The position numbers and the translations under genes are program-made. A DNA stretch of 64,000 bases from Pseudobdellovibrionaceae bacterium (GTDB lineage Bacteria > Bdellovibrionota > Bdellovibrionia > Bdellovibrionales > UBA1609): the NCBI GenBank assembly GCA_020635075.1, contig JACKAM010000002.1:744001-808000 (forward strand), written 5' to 3'. This document shows positions 26,474 to 34,889 of this stretch, piece by piece. Within the stretch, counting starts at the first letter, position 1. The number at the start of each line of letters is the position of its first letter. The notes beneath the pieces are model-generated. The model saw nothing but the letters and a program-made list of their open reading frames with translations, had not been told where the DNA came from and did not search any database.

Positions 26474-27250
26474 TTAAAACAGTTTCGCCTTGATTCCTTC
26501 TTCCTGAAGGAACTTCTTGATCGCCTTTTTGTCCAAATCATCCAGTCGCCATATAAGATCTTTCATCAGCTTCAGGGTTTTTTCCCCGTCACTTGTACGC
26601 AGCTGCTGGGTGAAATAAGCCATGTCGTCCGACAAGGTCACCAGATTCTTGACCAACTTTTCCGCATCCTTGTTGCGCGTTGCCTTATCGAGCATTTTCA
26701 GCGTGGCATTGAGGTTGGTGACCAATCGATTCATCATTTCAATTGTCTCAATAACCGACCCTTCATTTTTTTCGACAAATTCGATGACCTTTCCCGCCAG
26801 TCCGTAACTCTGGGAAATAAGCTGGTCAATTCTCGGTGGGTCCTCGCCGCGCACCAGATCCCCCGGCTGCAGTTCTGATTTGTCGCTAGACCCCGGAGTG
26901 ATTTCAATAAATTTTTCGCCAATCACTCCCGCCAGATTGATAAAGAATTTGGAGTCCTCACGAACGGTTTTCCATGCGCCCGGATCTACGGTGATTTTAA
27001 CCTTTAGTTTTACTTCCTCGCCATCTGGCATTTTAAGGTCTGGATCAAAATCAATAGACTTCACCTTTCCAACTTTGATGCCCATGACACGCACCGGAGA
27101 TCCAACTTCAATCCCGCCCGCAAAATTATAGGCAATGGTCAACTGATTCGATGAGGCAAAGGGGTTAAAGGCACCGAGAAAATAAGCGAAGGCAACGACC
27201 ATCGCTATGGCAACCAAAAAAAGAATTCCTACTTTGGTTTCAGCTTTCAT
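26474..27250 (-). CDS. MlaD/MCE-domain lipid-binding protein
   Basis: 258 residues from the ATG at 27250 (GGGAAGG just upstream). A membrane anchor (about 6-27) is followed by an MCE domain with GGIEVGSPVRVMGIKVGKVKSIDF. A helical C-terminal region follows (about 130-258) with repeated acidic/Leu patterns. MCE proteins form hexameric rings that bind and shuttle phospholipids between the membranes. It is the only MCE protein in an operon that holds two permeases and two ATPases. Confidence 0.9.
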   Translation of the reverse strand: MKAETKVGILFLVAIAMVVAFAYFLGAFNPFASSNQLTIAYNFAGGIEVGSPVRVMGIKVGKVKSIDFDPDLKMPDGEEVKLKVKITVDPGAWKTVREDSKFFINLAGVIGEKFIEITPGSSDKSELQPGDLVRGEDPPRIDQLISQSYGLAGKVIEFVEKNEGSVIETIEMMNRLVTNLNATLKMLDKATRNKDAEKLVKNLVTLSDDMAYFTQQLRTSDGEKTLKLMKDLIWRLDDLDKKAIKKFLQEEGIKAKLF

Positions 27251-27261
27251 TCCCACCTTCC

Positions 27262-28023
27262 CTAATAAAAATGAGTGAACAACCAAGAGAGCACAAAATC
27301 AATGATAATAATGGACACTGAGGTCGACACCACACTATTGGTGGTCGCCAACCCCACACCCTCAGCGCCCGCCCGACAACGAAAACCGTAAAAGCAGCTA
27401 AATAGTGGGATTACAGCACCAAAGCAGGCGCCCTTGATCGATGAAAACACCAAATCTTGGAATTCAACAAATGTGCGCATGGAGACCAAAAAACTCCCAG
27501 TCGAGTAACCCAGCGATATCTGACTGACCATCATGGCACAGTAAAGACAGACCAGGTTGGCAACAATGCTGAGAAGAAACCCACCCAGCACACAGGCCAC
27601 AAAGCGCGGCACAACCAGAAATCTCACCGGGTCCATCCCCAGCATGCGAAGGGCATCGATTTGTTCCGTCACCTGCATACTGCCCACTTCAGCGGCCAGA
27701 CCGGCACCCACACGGGAAGTGACTAATAATGCCGATACCACGGCACCTAGCTCACGAAGAATCAGTAAGGATGCAAATCCCGGCACAAGAGCATCGTTTT
27801 TGATCACCATCTTCATGTGAAATGACGCCTCAATGATGGTCACTACCGCCGCAAAACTCACACAAAAGACCACAATGGGCGCACTCTCATAGGCAACAAA
27901 GACGAATTGACGCAGGATATCTTTTGGCCGGTACGGCGGCGAGATCGTGCGCACCAGAGTGTGAGCCAACAGAGTTAAAAACTCCATTGTTCCCATAAAT
28001 CCCCTGTTCACTAATACCGCCAT
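27262..28023 (-). CDS. MlaE-family permease, copy B
   Basis: 253 residues with about five to six membrane helices. Family patterns are FLTLLAHTLVRT at the start, LRELGAVVSALLVTSRVGAGLAAEVGSMQVTEQIDALRMLGMDP (conserved EQIDAL) and the C-terminal GVGLATTNSVVSTSVSIIIIDF. It differs clearly from the neighbouring permease, so this is an old duplication, not an assembly repeat. GGAAG precedes the ATG, which is adjacent to the upstream stop codon. It is the inner-membrane part of the MCE transporter. Confidence 0.9.
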   Translation of the reverse strand: MAVLVNRGFMGTMEFLTLLAHTLVRTISPPYRPKDILRQFVFVAYESAPIVVFCVSFAAVVTIIEASFHMKMVIKNDALVPGFASLLILRELGAVVSALLVTSRVGAGLAAEVGSMQVTEQIDALRMLGMDPVRFLVVPRFVACVLGGFLLSIVANLVCLYCAMMVSQISLGYSTGSFLVSMRTFVEFQDLVFSSIKGACFGAVIPLFSCFYGFRCRAGAEGVGLATTNSVVSTSVSIIIIDFVLSWLFTHFY

Positions 28024-28797
28024 TTAGCTTCCCACCATAAGTTCTAGGGCCACTTCTCCCAAATAGCTGGTAAGCCAATCCATCATGACAATTCCAACCA
28101 TGGTTGCCACCGCAGTATTGACCACGGAGCGGCCCACGCCTTTCGCCCCGCCCGTCGTGGTGTATCCCTTGTAGGTGCAGATCGAAGCCAGCACGAGTGC
28201 AAAGGCAAAGCACTTCACCAGGCCACTAAGAATGGACGGCAAAGAGACGATGGTGGGAATATGGCGCAAATACTCTTCCGGATTAATTCCAGAAAACATC
28301 ATTCCCATTAGGAGGCCTCCGGCCACTGACATCACCAAACCCACGGCGAGAAGAAAAAAACTGGAAACGACGATGCCAATGTAGCGTGGGAAAATAATTT
28401 CGCGCAGCGGGTTGGCCCCTAGACAGCGAATAGCATCAATTTGCTCGGTGACCCGCATGGTGCCAAGCTCTGCCGAAGTGAAGGCTCCAACTTTTCCACT
28501 CAGCATGAAGGCAATGAGAAGAGGTCCCACCTCACGGATGGTTCCACTTGTGGCCAACCCACCCAAAAATCCCAGGGCACCAAATTCCTTCACCTGCAAA
28601 GTAAATTGAACAGTCATGATGGCGCCGACAAAAAAACCCGCCAAGGCCGTAGTGCTAAAGCTTTGCTGAGTCACCTTCCAAATCTGTTCCGCAATGATAT
28701 CATAGCGCCATGAGCTACCAATGCCCGCCCGAAAAACGTCGCGAAGAAACAAGATTCCTCCGCCGATATCGTCAATGACCCGCATCAGCTTGTGCAA
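28024..28797 (-). CDS. MlaE-family permease, copy A
   Basis: 257 residues. The start is taken as the TTG at 28797 because AGGAGG lies 9 bases upstream; an ATG 12 bases later lacks such a site. It shares the family's GPLLIAFMLSGKVGAFTSAELGTMRVTEQIDAIRCLGANP and GVGRSVVNTAVATMVGIVMMDW segments. It overlaps the upstream ATPase gene by 26 bases. With copy B it probably forms a heterodimeric membrane core, whereas E. coli MlaE is a homodimer. Confidence 0.9.
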   Translation of the reverse strand: MHKLMRVIDDIGGGILFLRDVFRAGIGSSWRYDIIAEQIWKVTQQSFSTTALAGFFVGAIMTVQFTLQVKEFGALGFLGGLATSGTIREVGPLLIAFMLSGKVGAFTSAELGTMRVTEQIDAIRCLGANPLREIIFPRYIGIVVSSFFLLAVGLVMSVAGGLLMGMMFSGINPEEYLRHIPTIVSLPSILSGLVKCFAFALVLASICTYKGYTTTGGAKGVGRSVVNTAVATMVGIVMMDWLTSYLGEVALELMVGS

Positions 28798-29524
28798 GCT
28801 CTAGCGCCTCCTGTAGGAAGTCCCTTACCAATGGATGATCTGACTTCTTGAGCTCATCCGGCGTTCCCTGAGTCACAATTTTTCCTTGATCCAAAACAAT
28901 GATCTTATCCGCGATTGCCAGGGCACAATGCATATCATGACTAACGACCAACGAAGTAGTGTGCAGAGTGCGACTCAAATTTTGAATAAGGTTGTTAATT
29001 GTGTTGGTGGTGACCGGATCAAGCCCCGTGGTTGGCTCGTCAAACAATAGAATCTGAGGATCAATGGCCACTGTTCTTGCCAAGCTGACTCGCTTTTGCA
29101 TTCCGTAGCTCAGACTGGGCGGCATACGGTCTTCCACGTCCGGTAGGTTGACCAAGGACAATACCCTTTTGACCCGTTTGTGGATTTCGTCTTCGGGTAG
29201 GCTGTAGTGACGTCGCAAACCAAAGGCAACATTCTCAAACACGCTCAGGGAATCAAACAGTGCCGGATGTTGAAAGACCATGCCACACTTTTTGCGCACA
29301 GGTAGGTATTCCTCCTCGCTCAAATGCGTGACCTCATCGTCGTCGATAAAGATTTCACCCGAGGTCGGCCGTAAAAGTCCGACAATATTCTTCAGCAACA
29401 CCGACTTTCCAGTTCCTGAAGTTCCCAATATGAACAAAATTTCCCCAGCTTCAACTTCAAAGCTGATGCCATTGAGAACAGTTCGCTCGCCGAACCTTTT
29501 GACCACATTTTGAAAACGAATCAT
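28772..29524 (-). CDS. MlaF-like ABC ATPase, copy A (canonical)
   Basis: 250 residues. Walker A is LGTSGTGKSVLL, the signature is LSYGMQKRV (LSGG reads LSYG), Walker B is ILLFDEPTTGLDP with the catalytic Glu, and the H-loop is VSHDMHCALAIAD. It belongs to the MlaF group of ATPases for MCE systems. Its ATG overlaps the stop of copy B (ATGA at 29521-29524), giving tight coupling. Confidence 0.9.
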   Translation of the reverse strand: MIRFQNVVKRFGERTVLNGISFEVEAGEILFILGTSGTGKSVLLKNIVGLLRPTSGEIFIDDDEVTHLSEEEYLPVRKKCGMVFQHPALFDSLSVFENVAFGLRRHYSLPEDEIHKRVKRVLSLVNLPDVEDRMPPSLSYGMQKRVSLARTVAIDPQILLFDEPTTGLDPVTTNTINNLIQNLSRTLHTTSLVVSHDMHCALAIADKIIVLDQGKIVTQGTPDELKKSDHPLVRDFLQEALELAQADAGH

Positions 29525-30357
29525 GGGGATGCCGTCAGGGGTCCTTGTAGTTTGCCGTTAATAAACTGGTGTACTCTTTTGTCTTGGTGGGCTTTAGTTT
29601 CGCTCACCGAACCCGTAATAATCAAGCCTCCGTCAACCACCATGCCAATTCGGTCGGCCATTTGATAGGCGCGGTTCATATCATTCGTAATGGCGATCAC
29701 CGTCGAGTTTTTTTCTTTTTGTAAACGAATAATCAATTCGATGATGCGCTTACTGGTGATCGGATCGAGGCCAGCCGTTGGGTCGTCATAAAAGATGATT
29801 TCCGGGTCCAGGGCCAACGCTCGGGCTATTCCTAGGCGCTTTTGCATCCCTCCGCTGATCTCGTCAGGGAAGAGGTTTTTGGCGTGAGGAATGCCGACTT
29901 CTTCGAGGAAATAGTCTATCCGTTGCTGAATCTCCTTGTCCGCCATGTGAGAAACCTCTTTAAGCGGAAAGGCAATATTGTCCGCGCAGGTTAAGGAATC
30001 AAACAGAGCATTTTTTTGGAACAACATTCCCATCCGATGCATGATCTCGGTGCGCTCATCAAAGCTGGCGGTGTAGAGGTTTTTGCCCTCAACAATGACT
30101 TCACCAGCTGTGGGTTCAAGAATCCCAGCCATCATTTTCAGCAACACCGATTTGCCCTGGCCGCTTGGGCCCACCAGAACAAACACCTCGCCTTTGGCCA
30201 GGGACAATTGAATCCCCGAAAGAAGGTTTTCTCCCGCAAACGAAATTCCCAAATCTTTGAGCTCGATGAGTGATGACACTTTGCCGCAAAAGCTTGAAAT
30301 TAAAGCTTCTCTCTCCCCCGTTTCCCTGATTGTGGCACTCTCCCTGGTACCATGCAA
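29521..30357 (-). CDS. MlaF-like ABC ATPase, copy B (altered Walker B)
   Basis: 278 residues. Walker A is VGPSGQGKSVLL and the signature is ISGGMQKRL. Walker B reads IIFYDDPTAGLDP, so the catalytic Glu is Asp. The switch His position reads ITNDMNRAYQMAD, where copy A has SHD. Both changes suggest weak or no hydrolysis at one of the two composite sites. The first 25-30 residues are not family-like; a GTG at 30279 is an alternative start. It is the first gene of the MCE operon. Confidence 0.85.
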   Translation of the reverse strand: MHGTRESATIRETGEREALISSFCGKVSSLIELKDLGISFAGENLLSGIQLSLAKGEVFVLVGPSGQGKSVLLKMMAGILEPTAGEVIVEGKNLYTASFDERTEIMHRMGMLFQKNALFDSLTCADNIAFPLKEVSHMADKEIQQRIDYFLEEVGIPHAKNLFPDEISGGMQKRLGIARALALDPEIIFYDDPTAGLDPITSKRIIELIIRLQKEKNSTVIAITNDMNRAYQMADRIGMVVDGGLIITGSVSETKAHQDKRVHQFINGKLQGPLTASP

Positions 30358-30413
30358 ACTTCCGTCTAGGTGCGACCGCCCACACGCATCATTTCATAGG
30401 CCGCAAAGTCGAC

Positions 30414-30425
30414 CTATATATATAG
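30414..30425. repeat. 12-base AT palindrome between divergent operons
   Basis: The perfect palindrome CTATATATATAG sits between the MCE operon (minus) and mdh (plus), 6 bases before the mdh -35 box. It may be an operator or just an AT-rich promoter element. Confidence 0.4.
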
Positions 30426-30430
30426 ATTGA

Positions 30431-30458
30431 TTGCACATCCGGGCCTCTCTGCTATAAA
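30431..30458 (+). promoter_or_regulatory. Candidate promoter of mdh-sucCD
   Basis: TTGCAC (30431-30436), 16 bases, TATAAA (30453-30458), with an upstream TGC giving an extended -10. Confidence 0.6.
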
Positions 30459-30531
30459 CCCTTTCTAAACACTCGAATTTCTTAAAAATCATTGCTGAAA
30501 AGATGGGTTTTGCACCGGAAAGGGCACTGAT

Positions 30532-31476
30532 ATGGCACACCAAAGAAAAAAGATCACTGTTGTGGGAGCTGGTTTTGTTGGCTCGACTTGCGCTCATTGG
30601 GCCGCGACTAAAGAACTGGGAGATGTGGTTTTAGTCGACATCAATGATGGCGCGGCAAAAGGGAAGGCTCTCGACTTATTTGAAGCCTCGCCCGTTGAAG
30701 GATTTGACTCCAAGGTTACTGGAACTGGGGATTACAAAGACACCGCTGGTTCAGATGTGGTCATCATCACGGCAGGACTACCCCGTAAACCCGGCATGAG
30801 CCGCGATGATTTGTTGGCCACCAATGCCAAAATCATGAAGTCCGTTTGTGAGGGTATCAAAGAGTACTCTCCCAATGCTGTCGTGATTGTTGTTAGTAAC
30901 CCGCTGGATGCCATGGCTAAAGTCGCCATGGACACCTTGGGATTTCCTCGCGAGCGCGTGATCGGCATGGCCGGTGTATTGGATAGCGCCCGTATGCGAT
31001 CTTTTATAGCCGAGGAACTTAATGTCAGCGTTAAGGATGTTCAGGCATTTGTTCTGGGCGGCCACGGAGATACGATGGTTCCCATGCCTCGCCACTGTTC
31101 TGTGGGCGGAATTCCCCTGACTGAAATTCTTCCCAAAGATCGCGTTGACGCCATCTCTGATCGCACTCGCAAGGGCGGAGCAGAAATTGTTGGCTTGCTC
31201 AAAACTGGTTCAGCTTACTACGCACCCTCTGCTAGTGCCGTGGAAATGGCCGAAGCTATTCTCAAAGATCAAAAGCGCATTCTCCCCTGTGCAGCTTACC
31301 TGCAGGGCGAATATGGCATGAAGGACCTCTTCATTGGCGTATTGTGCAAGCTGGGTGGAAATGGCCTTGAAAAGGTCATGGAAATTGAGCTGAATCAAGA
31401 GGAGCGCGCAGGACTGGAAAATTCAGCCAAAGCCGTGCGCGAGCTGGTTGAGGCCATGAGCAAGATTGAATACTGA
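30532..31476 (+). CDS. mdh: Malate dehydrogenase
   Basis: 314 residues. The NAD-binding motif is VVGAGFVGSTCAHW with the acidic residue at VLVDI. The substrate loop LPRKPGMSRDDLL carries the two Arg typical of malate rather than lactate dehydrogenases, where the first is Gln. The catalytic His is in LGGHGDTMVP. It oxidises malate to oxaloacetate in the TCA cycle. GGAAAGG precedes the ATG. It is followed by sucC after 32 bases, so a TCA operon. Confidence 0.95.
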   Translation: MAHQRKKITVVGAGFVGSTCAHWAATKELGDVVLVDINDGAAKGKALDLFEASPVEGFDSKVTGTGDYKDTAGSDVVIITAGLPRKPGMSRDDLLATNAKIMKSVCEGIKEYSPNAVVIVVSNPLDAMAKVAMDTLGFPRERVIGMAGVLDSARMRSFIAEELNVSVKDVQAFVLGGHGDTMVPMPRHCSVGGIPLTEILPKDRVDAISDRTRKGGAEIVGLLKTGSAYYAPSASAVEMAEAILKDQKRILPCAAYLQGEYGMKDLFIGVLCKLGGNGLEKVMEIELNQEERAGLENSAKAVRELVEAMSKIEY

Positions 31477-31508
31477 TTGATCGACGGATTGCCTGAAGGA
31501 GAACAGGA

Positions 31509-32678
31509 ATGAATATACATGAGTACCAGGCCAAAGAAGTGTTGCGGGCCTATGGCGTCGCCACTCTCAAAGGAACGATGGCGACCAACACTGAGGATGC
31601 TGTCAAAGCGGCTAAAGATATGGGCGGAAGTATTTGGGTGGTCAAGGCCCAGATCCATGCTGGCGGAAGGGGAAAAGGCGGCGGTGTTAAACTGGCCAAA
31701 TCCCTGGACGAGGTTAAAGATCTGTCTGGAAACATCCTGGGCATGAACCTGGTGACCCATCAAACCGGTCCGGAAGGAAAAACCGTTAAGCGGATTTTTA
31801 TTGAGCAGGGCTGCAATATTCAAAAGGAATATTATGTTGCTGCCCTCCTCGATCGCGCCACGAGCCGAGTCACAATGATGGCGAGTGCCGAAGGCGGCAT
31901 GGATATCGAAGAGGTTGCAGAGAAGACTCCCGAGAAAATCTTCCGCGTGGTGATTGACCCCGCGGTCGGCATGATGCCTTTTCAGGCTCGCCAATTGGCT
32001 TTTAGCATCGGCATGAAGGACAAGGTGGCTGGCAAGGCCGCCAAGGCCCTCCTTGGACTCTATCAGGCATTTGTTGCCAGTGACTGCTCTCTGGCTGAGA
32101 TCAATCCTTTGGTTGAAACCAAGGAAGGCGAAGTGATCGCACTTGATGCCAAGATGAATTTTGATTCCAACTCACTCTATCGCCAACCTCAAATCATGGA
32201 ATACCGTGATCTGGATGAAGAGGAACCCTCTGAGATTGAGGCCAGCAAGTATGATCTGGCCTTTATCAAGCTCGATGGCGACATCGGCTGCTTGGTCAAC
32301 GGTGCTGGATTGGCGATGGCCACCATGGACATCATTAAGCTTCACGGTGGAAGCCCAGCCAACTTCCTGGATGTGGGCGGCGGCGCCAACAAGGAAAAAG
32401 TCACCAATGCATTTAAGCTTATTCTCACCGACCCCAATGTGAAGGGGATTTTGGTCAATATCTTCGGCGGCATCATGAAGTGTGACATCATCGCCGAGGG
32501 CGTGATTGCGGCAACTAAGGAGCTCGGCTTGAAAGTTCCCCTGGTTGTTCGCCTCCAGGGCACCAATGTCGACATTGGTAAAAAATTGTTGGCTGATAGC
32601 GGGCTGAACATTATCCCGGCAGACGATCTTTCCGATGCTGCTCAAAAAATTGTCTCTGCTGTGAAAGGGGGCCGGTAA
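31509..32678 (+). CDS. sucC: Succinyl-CoA synthetase beta subunit (ADP/GDP-forming)
   Basis: 389 residues, the normal length. It starts with MNIHEYQAKEVL, the family's N-terminus. The ATP-grasp part has KAQIHAGGRGKGGGVKLA and EINPLVE, and the C-terminal part has NIFGGIMKCDIIAEG. It makes nucleotide triphosphate from succinyl-CoA together with SucD. GAAGGAG precedes the ATG. Its stop overlaps the sucD start by one base. Confidence 0.97.
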   Translation: MNIHEYQAKEVLRAYGVATLKGTMATNTEDAVKAAKDMGGSIWVVKAQIHAGGRGKGGGVKLAKSLDEVKDLSGNILGMNLVTHQTGPEGKTVKRIFIEQGCNIQKEYYVAALLDRATSRVTMMASAEGGMDIEEVAEKTPEKIFRVVIDPAVGMMPFQARQLAFSIGMKDKVAGKAAKALLGLYQAFVASDCSLAEINPLVETKEGEVIALDAKMNFDSNSLYRQPQIMEYRDLDEEEPSEIEASKYDLAFIKLDGDIGCLVNGAGLAMATMDIIKLHGGSPANFLDVGGGANKEKVTNAFKLILTDPNVKGILVNIFGGIMKCDIIAEGVIAATKELGLKVPLVVRLQGTNVDIGKKLLADSGLNIIPADDLSDAAQKIVSAVKGGR

Positions 32679-33547
32679 TGGCAATTATGGTGAACAAAGA
32701 TACAAAGGTCATTTGCCAGGGCTTCACCGGAGCTCAGGGCACTTTTCATTCCGAGCAGGCCATTGCCTATGGAACCAAAATGGTAGGCGGAGTGACTCCT
32801 GGCAAGGGCGGCACCACCCATCTTGGCCTGCCGGTTTTTAATACGGTTGTTGAGGCAAAGGAAAAGACCGGCGCCAACGCCGCTGCCATTTACGTGCCTC
32901 CACCATTTGCAGCCGATGCAATTATGGAAGCGGTAGACGCCGAATTGGATTTGGCGGTTTGTATCACCGAGGGGATTCCGGTTCTCGACATGGTGAAGGT
33001 CAAACGCTACATGGAAGGCAAGAAAACACGCCTGGTGGGACCCAACTGTCCTGGAGTCATCACGCCCGGGCAATGTAAGATTGGGATTATGCCCGGACAC
33101 ATTCATAAGCCTGGCAATATTGGAGTGCTTTCCCGCTCGGGAACTCTCACCTACGAGGCCGTTTGGCAGTTGTCCCAACTGGGCCTCGGCCAAAGCAGTT
33201 GTGTGGGAATTGGTGGTGACCCGGTGAACGGCACCAACTTTATTGATGTGCTGGAAATGTTTAATGCTGATTCGGACACTCAGGCTGTGATCATGATTGG
33301 TGAAATTGGCGGAACGGCTGAGGAAGAAGCCGCTGAGTACATCAAGCGCGAGTTTAAGAAGCCCGTGACCTGTTTCATTGCCGGTGCCACTGCCCCGAAG
33401 GGTAAGCGCATGGGCCATGCAGGCGCCATTATTAGCGGCGGCAAAGGAACTGCTGAAGCTAAGTTTGAGGCTCTTGGTTCCGCTGGCTGCCACATTGCCC
33501 GTAGCCCCGCTGAACTCGGAATCACACTGAAGAATAGCTTGAAATAA
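32678..33547 (+). CDS. sucD: Succinyl-CoA synthetase alpha subunit
   Basis: 289 residues. The CoA-binding N-terminus has CQGFTGAQGTFHSEQAIAYGT, and VGPNCPGVITPGQCKIGIMPG and SRSGTLTYE follow. The phosphohistidine is in GKRMGHAGAIISGG. All catalytic features are present. It is translationally coupled to sucC. Confidence 0.97.
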   Translation: MAIMVNKDTKVICQGFTGAQGTFHSEQAIAYGTKMVGGVTPGKGGTTHLGLPVFNTVVEAKEKTGANAAAIYVPPPFAADAIMEAVDAELDLAVCITEGIPVLDMVKVKRYMEGKKTRLVGPNCPGVITPGQCKIGIMPGHIHKPGNIGVLSRSGTLTYEAVWQLSQLGLGQSSCVGIGGDPVNGTNFIDVLEMFNADSDTQAVIMIGEIGGTAEEEAAEYIKREFKKPVTCFIAGATAPKGKRMGHAGAIISGGKGTAEAKFEALGSAGCHIARSPAELGITLKNSLK

Positions 33548-33611
33548 ATTCCTTTGACCCATTGTGGGGCTCTTTTTATAAGGAGCCCGTTGCTAAATTG
33601 AGGAGAACAAA

Positions 33612-34037
33612 ATGGCGAAAGAACTGACTTTTAGTATTATTAAGCCCAATGCGGTCAAAAAGAATGTCATTGGCCCAATTATTCACAAGTTCGAAGAGAA
33701 TGGACTTAAGATTGCCGCTGCGAAAATGGTGACTCTTGAGCGCTCCAAATGTGAACAGTTTTATGCTGAACACAAAGAGCGTCCCTTTTTCGGTGAGCTG
33801 GTTGATTTCATGACTTCAGGACCCATTGTTTTGATGGCACTTTGCGGTGACAATGCTATTGAGAAGAATCGGGAAGTCATGGGTGCTACTGATCCGGCTA
33901 AAGCCGCACCAGGCACCATCCGCGCCCTGTTTGGGGACAATGTTGGCGAAAACGCTGTTCACGGTAGTGACAGCCCGGCAAGCGCTGAGCGCGAGCTGGC
34001 GCTCTTTTTTGAGAAGAGCGAGTTCGTTAACGCCTAG
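33612..34037 (+). CDS. ndk: Nucleoside diphosphate kinase
   Basis: 141 residues, the usual length. It begins with ELTFSIIKPNAVKKN and has the active-site His in ENAVHGSDSPASAERE. It moves the terminal phosphate between nucleotides and can use the ATP/GTP made by SucCD. AGGAGA precedes the ATG. A small hairpin without a T-run (33567-33588) separates it from sucD, and a strong terminator follows. Confidence 0.97.
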   Translation: MAKELTFSIIKPNAVKKNVIGPIIHKFEENGLKIAAAKMVTLERSKCEQFYAEHKERPFFGELVDFMTSGPIVLMALCGDNAIEKNREVMGATDPAKAAPGTIRALFGDNVGENAVHGSDSPASAERELALFFEKSEFVNA

Positions 34038-34069
34038 TATTTTGCAACCTTCACATGATTGATGGTGGT

Positions 34070-34109
34070 GAGCCGGAGTCGGTTAGTCCTCTCCGGCTCA
34101 TTTTTTTTT
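34070..34109 (+). terminator. Rho-independent terminator after ndk
   Basis: An 8-base stem, GAGCCGGA (34070-34077) and TCCGGCTC (34092-34099), is followed by a run of nine T after one A. Confidence 0.92.
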
Positions 34110-34251
34110 GGGAAAATTTTTTCTGTTCCCAGCCCTGTCTCCCTTTCAATACCTGGTTTTTTTTCCCCGCCGGCAAGCTACCTGGACTCTTCCTAGGCAG
34201 ACGATAGATTGGCGGCACATAGGTTTCATTCTAAAAACTTGGGGGGATATT

Positions 34252-34830
34252 ATGATCAAGAACTTGATCACGCTTTGCGCATTGGCCCTTGTGGCCACCG
34301 TTACCGTTCCATCTTTTGCCGATGTGGCCCGGCCTCGTCCGCCACGTCCTGATTTGGATTACCGCGTGGATCGCCTGGAGCGCGAGTCTGCAGAAATTAG
34401 AAGAACTCTTCAGCAAATTCTCTATCGCCTGGACGAGTTGGAGAACCATGGCCCCGTACCGCCACCCGTGCCTGGCAACGAACTTGTTCATAGCTGCTTG
34501 GTTGTTGACAGTGGGTATAACAAGACCTTTTTGGGTCAGGCCAAGAGCCAGCTGGATGCAGAATATGAGGCTCGTCAGTCTTGTCAAAAGAGCGTGAGCG
34601 CCAGCTATTGTGCCGGAAACGCCATGCTCAAGTGTGACACCAACAAGGATGCCTACCAGGTGGAAAAGTATGTGTGTGTCCTGACTGATTCGGGCTACAA
34701 CAAGACATTTCGCGGGGAAGGTTTAACTTCGGTGGCCGCCGAAGCCAATGCCAAGATTAATTGTCAGAAGTCGGTAAGCGCTTCCTATTGTGGAAAAGTT
34801 GAGCCCCGCTGCGAACCGGTTTACTACTAA
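34252..34830 (+). CDS. Secreted protein with two Cys-containing tandem repeats
   Basis: 192 residues from the ATG at 34252 (GGGGGG 5-10 bases upstream); a long upstream extension in frame overlaps the terminator and is rejected. Signal peptide ends near VPSFA. A coiled-coil-like helix (about 32-65) is followed by two homologous repeats of about 47 residues. Each has a Cys, then DSGYNKTF, an Ala-rich helix, CQKSVSASYC and a last Cys, giving four Cys per repeat. Repeats of this kind suggest a disulfide-stabilised extracellular or periplasmic module. Family not recognised. Confidence 0.75.
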   Translation: MIKNLITLCALALVATVTVPSFADVARPRPPRPDLDYRVDRLERESAEIRRTLQQILYRLDELENHGPVPPPVPGNELVHSCLVVDSGYNKTFLGQAKSQLDAEYEARQSCQKSVSASYCAGNAMLKCDTNKDAYQVEKYVCVLTDSGYNKTFRGEGLTSVAAEANAKINCQKSVSASYCGKVEPRCEPVYY

Positions 34831-34861
34831 GACTCAACTTGTTTGATGATCTTAGACCTCG

Positions 34862-34885
34862 GCGGGGGCTTAAAGAGGCCCCCGT
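34862..34885. terminator. GC-rich hairpin between convergent genes
   Basis: GCGGGGGC (34862-34869) and GCCCCCGT (34878-34885) pair with an 8-base loop. There is no clear T-run on either side, so termination is only possible. Confidence 0.4.
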
Positions 34886-34889
34886 CTTG

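Noticed and set aside
33567..33588. Terminator between sucD and ndk
   Set aside because: GGGCTC/GAGCCC forms a hairpin but no T-run follows, so it is not called as a terminator.
34108..34251. N-terminal extension of the Cys-repeat protein
   Set aside because: It starts inside the ndk terminator, while the ATG at 34252 has a purine-rich ribosome site and a clean signal peptide.
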